Assembly (NCBI GenBank): GCA_052148155.1
Contig: JBKQIY010000096.1
Coordinates: 1 to 16,842 of the forward strand
Direction: 5' to 3'
DNA: 16,842 nt
Origin: JBBQER01 sp052148155
GTDB lineage: Bacteria; Actinomycetota; Acidimicrobiia; IMCC26256; PALSA-610
The notes beneath the pieces were generated by a model, which made no database searches, was not told where the DNA came from, and saw only the letters and a list, made by a program, of their open reading frames with translations. Both the position numbers and the translations under genes were made by a program. Positions 14,505 to 16,842 of the stretch are shown one piece after another. Each line of letters begins with the position of its first letter. Position 1 is the stretch's first letter.

Positions 14505-15466
14505 CGGAGCTCGACCATGGCTCGACGCGGCCGCTGGGCGCACACGGACCGGCAGTCACGGCACTTGGTCTCGGGTCCGCGGCCATCGGAAACATGTTCG
14601 CCGGTGTCTCAGACGACGACGCGTGCGCGACGGTCGACGCGGCCTGGGACTCGGGCATCCGTTACTTCGACACGGCACCCCTCTACGGGCACGGCGCATC
14701 CGAGCGCCGACTCGGTCGGGCGTTGCGCACCCGGTCGCGAAACGACTACGTCCTGTCGACCAAGGTCGGTCGGACGCTGCGACCGGCCGGTTCCGAACGA
14801 TCGGCGACAATCTTCACCGACGTGGGTGATCTCGAACCCGAATTCGATTTCTCTCGCGACGGGATCATGCGGTCGCTCGAGGACAGCCTGCAGCGACTCG
14901 GCACAGACCGCATCGACGTCGCCCTCGTGCACGACCCGGACGACCACGAGGACGACGCGCTCCGCCATGCGTTCCCGACACTGCTGCGGCTCCGCGACGA
15001 AGGCGTCGTGGCCGCCGTCGGGTGCGGTATGAACCAGACGGCGATGCTCGAGCGCTTCGTCGCACGTCTCGACGTCGACTGCGTGTTGCTCGCCGGCCGT
15101 TATTCGCTGCTCGATCGCAGCGGCACCGAGCTCTTGGCCCAGTGCGCGGCGCGGCGCGTGGGGGTGATCCTCGGAGGTGTGTTCAACACGGGAGTGCTCG
15201 CCGATCCGGACGCTCATCCGACCTACGACTACGCAGCCGCATCACCCGCTGTGCTCGAACGTGCGCGACACCTCCGGGCCCTTTGTGAAGCGCACGGGAT
15301 CGCGCTGGGGGCGGCCGCGCTGCAGTTCGCGATGCGGCACCCGGCCGTAACGACGGTGCTCGTCGGCGCGCGATCCAGCGCTGAGGTCGACCTCGACGTG
15401 GCCTACTCCGCAACATCGATCGACGACGACCTGTTTGCAGAACTCGAAACGTTGGAACGCGCGTAG
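14501..15466 (+). CDS. Aldo/keto reductase, likely L-fucose (D-threo-aldose) 1-dehydrogenase
   Basis: A 321-residue AKR with the full catalytic tetrad: D57 and Y62 (YFDTAPLYG), K88 (LSTKVGR), H144 (VALVHDPDD). The N-terminal LGLGSAAIGNMF, the EPEFDFSRDGIMRSLEDSL block, GCGMNQ (175-180) and GARSSAEV near the C-terminus fit the D-threo-aldose 1-dehydrogenase / L-fucose dehydrogenase group. That group oxidises L-fucose to L-fucono-lactone with NAD(P)+. The frame is open upstream to 14297, but that part lies inside the dehydratase gene. ATG 14501 overlaps the dehydratase stop as ATGA, giving the usual family length and translational coupling. It is the last gene of the plus-strand operon; an insertion sequence starts about 75 nt downstream. 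The family is certain, the fucose substrate is inferred from neighbours. Confidence 0.92.
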   Translation: MTELDHGSTRPLGAHGPAVTALGLGSAAIGNMFAGVSDDDACATVDAAWDSGIRYFDTAPLYGHGASERRLGRALRTRSRNDYVLSTKVGRTLRPAGSERSATIFTDVGDLEPEFDFSRDGIMRSLEDSLQRLGTDRIDVALVHDPDDHEDDALRHAFPTLLRLRDEGVVAAVGCGMNQTAMLERFVARLDVDCVLLAGRYSLLDRSGTELLAQCAARRVGVILGGVFNTGVLADPDAHPTYDYAAASPAVLERARHLRALCEAHGIALGAAALQFAMRHPAVTTVLVGARSSAEVDLDVAYSATSIDDDLFAELETLERA

Positions 15467-15533
15467 CAATCCCGGCTTGATCCCTCCAACGGCAGCCATA
15501 CCGCGCGCTGAGCGGACGAAACCGCAAGGCACC

Positions 15534-15543
15534 GAGCTAGAGC
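15534..15543. repeat. Left copy of the direct repeat flanking the insertion sequence
   Basis: GAGCTAGAGC occurs here and again at 16677-16686, at the two edges of the element. Within it, GCTAGA (15536-15541) fits the NCTAGN target reported for Bordetella IS481, which duplicates 6 bp. The remaining matching bases may be coincidence between the element ends and the flank. Confidence 0.7.
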
Positions 15544-15568
15544 TTCCTGTCCGGGTGTTGAGGTTGCA
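15542..15568 (+). repeat. Left terminal inverted repeat of the insertion sequence
   Basis: Begins GCTTCCTGTCCGGGTG and continues with TTGAGGTTGCA. Against the reverse complement of the right end it matches at 19 of 27 positions, in the blocks CTTCC, G, CCGGG, T, GAGGT and CA. A GGTGG motif recurs about 40-48 nt inside both ends. Confidence 0.75.
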
Positions 15569-15638
15569 CGTCCACCACTTGGTGGGGGCGGCGATGGACC
15601 CTTTGTTTCCTTCCACAGAAGCAGAGGAGCCCATCACC

Positions 15639-16630
15639 GTGACCCCAGCAGAGATCATCTACCACCGGCGTGTTCGCGTGTTGGAACACTCGACCGAGAC
15701 CGGGAACGTGTCGTTGAGGTGCCGGACGTTCGGTATATAGCGCAACACGTTCTACGAGTGGCGCAACGTCGCTGCCCTGTACGGGCTCGAGGCGTTGATG
15801 CCCAAGAAGCATCGGGAGCCACAAATGCCGAACGCGACCCCGACGTGGGTCGTGAACGAGCTCCTCACCTTCGCGGTGACGGAACCCACGATCGGGTGCC
15901 GCCAATACGCGGACCGGCTCGACGATCGCGGGTACAGCATCGGGAAATCGACCGTGCAGGACATTCTCGTGCGTCACGGGCTCGGCAAACGGCACCAACG
16001 AGTCGCTCGCGCGGCAGCGTTGGCTGTCCTGACCAGCGGGTTGATCACCGAAACCGCGGCCGATGACCGGCTGTTCGGGTTCTGTCACTGGTCAGCACGA
16101 CCCGGTGACCTGGTCGCTCTCGACAGCTTCTACATCGGGAACCTCAAGGGCGTCGGCAAGGTCTACCAACTCACCGCGATCGATACCGCGACCCGCTGGG
16201 CGTTCATCATGATCGTGCTCGGTGTCCCCAACGGGACCATCACCGCACGGTTCGTGCATCAGCTCATCGGCCGTTACCGGCGCCTCGGCGTCACCGTGCG
16301 GTGCGTACTGACCGACAACGGTCCCGAATACATCGCCCACGCGTTCACCGACGCGCTCGCCAAGAAAGAACTCACCCACCAGCGGATCCCGCCCCGCTCC
16401 CCGAACTACAACGCGGTGTGTGAACGGTTCCAAGGCACCGCACTCCAAGAATGCTGGCGGCCGGCGTTCCATCGACGTCGCTCACCAGCGTTCGCCAACT
16501 CCAACTCCAAGGCGAGATCGACACCTGGCTCGTGCACTACAACAATCGCCGCCGCAACCACAGCGACTTCATGCACGGCCGCACACCCCGCACCGTCCTC
16601 GACAGCCACCGCAACCGCAAGGCAGCATGA
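15639..16630 (+). pseudogene. IS481-family DDE transposase, broken by TAG and a 1-nt deletion
   Basis: The start is GTG 15639, with AGAGGAG 9 nt upstream (15623-15629); ATG 15594 is an alternative. The N-terminus is a helix-turn-helix (VRVLEHSTETGNVSLRCRTFG). An in-frame TAG at 15738-15740 replaces what is probably a Ser codon, since RNTFYEWR continues in the same frame. The DDE core is intact: D at 16122 (VALDSFYIGNLKG), D at 16314 (VLTDNGPEY), E at 16422 (NAVCERFQGT), with 35 residues between the last two. After AFHRRR (near 16481) a base is missing. The conserved ending SVRQLQLQGEIDTWLVHYNN through HGRTPRTVLDSH continues in another frame to TGA 16628-16630. Restored length is about 330 residues, normal for the family. 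The upstream stop alone should abolish the full product. Confidence 0.9.
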
Positions 16631-16651
16631 CCACCAAACAGAGGTCCCATC

Positions 16652-16678
16652 TGTCACCTCGATCCCCGGCCCGGAAGA
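16652..16678 (-). repeat. Right terminal inverted repeat of the insertion sequence
   Basis: Read on the minus strand it begins TCTTCCGGGCCGGGG and continues with ATCGAGGTGACA. It pairs with the left end at 19 of 27 positions. It lies 21 nt after the stop of the restored transposase frame. Confidence 0.75.
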
Positions 16679-16686
16679 GCTAGAGC
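16677..16686. repeat. Right copy of the direct repeat flanking the insertion sequence
   Basis: GAGCTAGAGC, identical to 15534-15543. It contains GCTAGA (16679-16684), the likely 6-bp target duplication of NCTAGN type. Confidence 0.7.
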
Positions 16687-16842
16687 GACGTGTGGACGTG
16701 AGCGCAGTCGTCGGACGGCGATGCGTGCTCGACAACACGATCCAGCGGGCGTCGAGGCTGGCCGCAGCGGCGAACATCTCCTTGTCGGTCGAACGTTCCT
16801 TGTCGACGCACGTGAGTCCGGCGGAGCAAGTCGGGGGGGGGG
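16687..16842. other. Unassigned sequence right of the insertion sequence, ending in poly-G
   Basis: About 146 bp of ordinary composition followed by ten G at 16833-16842. One plus-strand frame (VDVSAVVGRRCVLDNT and onwards) and one minus-strand frame (CVDKERSTDKEMFAAAASLD and onwards) are both open through it, and both read on into the flank left of the element if it is removed. No family is recognised, so I do not call a gene. The G-run looks like an assembly or sequencing end artefact. Confidence 0.5.

Larger units (their letters stand above)
15542..16678 (+). mobile_element. IS481-family insertion sequence (1137 bp), transposase inactivated
   Basis: The ends are set by imperfect terminal inverted repeats (left 15542-15568, right 16652-16678; 19 of 27 positions match, sharing CTTCC, CCGGG and GAGGT) and by the GAGCTAGAGC repeat directly outside. 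Length and single-ORF layout fit IS481. The transposase reads on the plus strand but carries a stop and a frameshift, so this copy cannot move without help in trans. It sits just behind the fucose operon and may separate it from further pathway genes. Confidence 0.88.

Noticed and set aside
13155..14543. 462-codon minus-strand open frame opposite the fuconate dehydratase gene
   Set aside because: It mirrors a gene with a full set of active-site motifs. Its product is Arg/His/Val-rich without family features.
16467..16495. Programmed ribosomal frameshift in the transposase
   Set aside because: IS481 transposases are single ORFs. No slippery heptamer is present, and an upstream TAG already interrupts the frame.
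1..16842. CRISPR array, tRNA or rRNA genes
   Set aside because: Reading both strands I saw no regularly spaced direct repeats, no tRNA T-arm with matching acceptor ends, and no rRNA-like conserved blocks.

Overview
This GC-rich contig reads as a high-GC actinobacterial chromosome fragment. The signs are strong Shine-Dalgarno motifs before GTG and TTG starts, a Lys-rich small protein of a type common in Actinobacteria, a CPCGCGR-type Cys module and an IS481-family insertion sequence. A relative of Acidimicrobiia is my best guess, but this is inference and no rRNA or marker gene is present. The window opens inside a gene and ends in a run of ten G, so it looks like a complete assembly contig.

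Left part (1-10088). Genes are single, widely spaced and on both strands: the tail of a PKD-like surface protein; an orphan CpaB/RcpC-like pilus-assembly protein; a secreted lysozyme-like protein; an FAD monooxygenase like the N-terminal half of salicylyl-CoA 5-hydroxylase; a secreted protein with three Cys-paired repeats; a Cys-rich protein with a degenerate HNH-like C-terminus; and a Lys-rich small basic protein. They are separated by 0.4-0.9 kb stretches in which I recognise no gene. Two short ORFs with good ribosome binding sites (213-317 and 9764-9922) are weak gene candidates there.

Right part (10089-15466). This is a compact divergent sugar-acid cluster. To the left run an SDR dehydrogenase, an intracellular GH29 alpha-L-fucosidase and a solute-binding-protein-like ORF without a signal peptide, joined by 1-nt and 4-nt overlaps. 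To the right run L-fuconate dehydratase and an aldo/keto reductase, joined by a 4-nt overlap. Together they fit the non-phosphorylating (oxidative) L-fucose pathway. The fucosidase would release fucose, the aldo/keto reductase would oxidise it to the lactone, the dehydratase would act on L-fuconate, and the SDR would oxidise 2-keto-3-deoxy-L-fuconate. A lactonase, the final hydrolase or aldolase and transporter permeases are not on the contig. Only 41 bp separate the divergent start codons, and a perfect TGATGCG-N6-CGCATCA inverted repeat straddles the dehydratase start codon. It is a candidate operator or start-codon hairpin.

Right end (15467-16842). An IS481-family element (15542-16678) has imperfect terminal inverted repeats and a 10-bp flanking direct repeat containing CTAG. 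Its transposase is broken by an in-frame TAG and a 1-nt frameshift. Beyond it, about 150 bp of unassigned sequence runs into the poly-G end.
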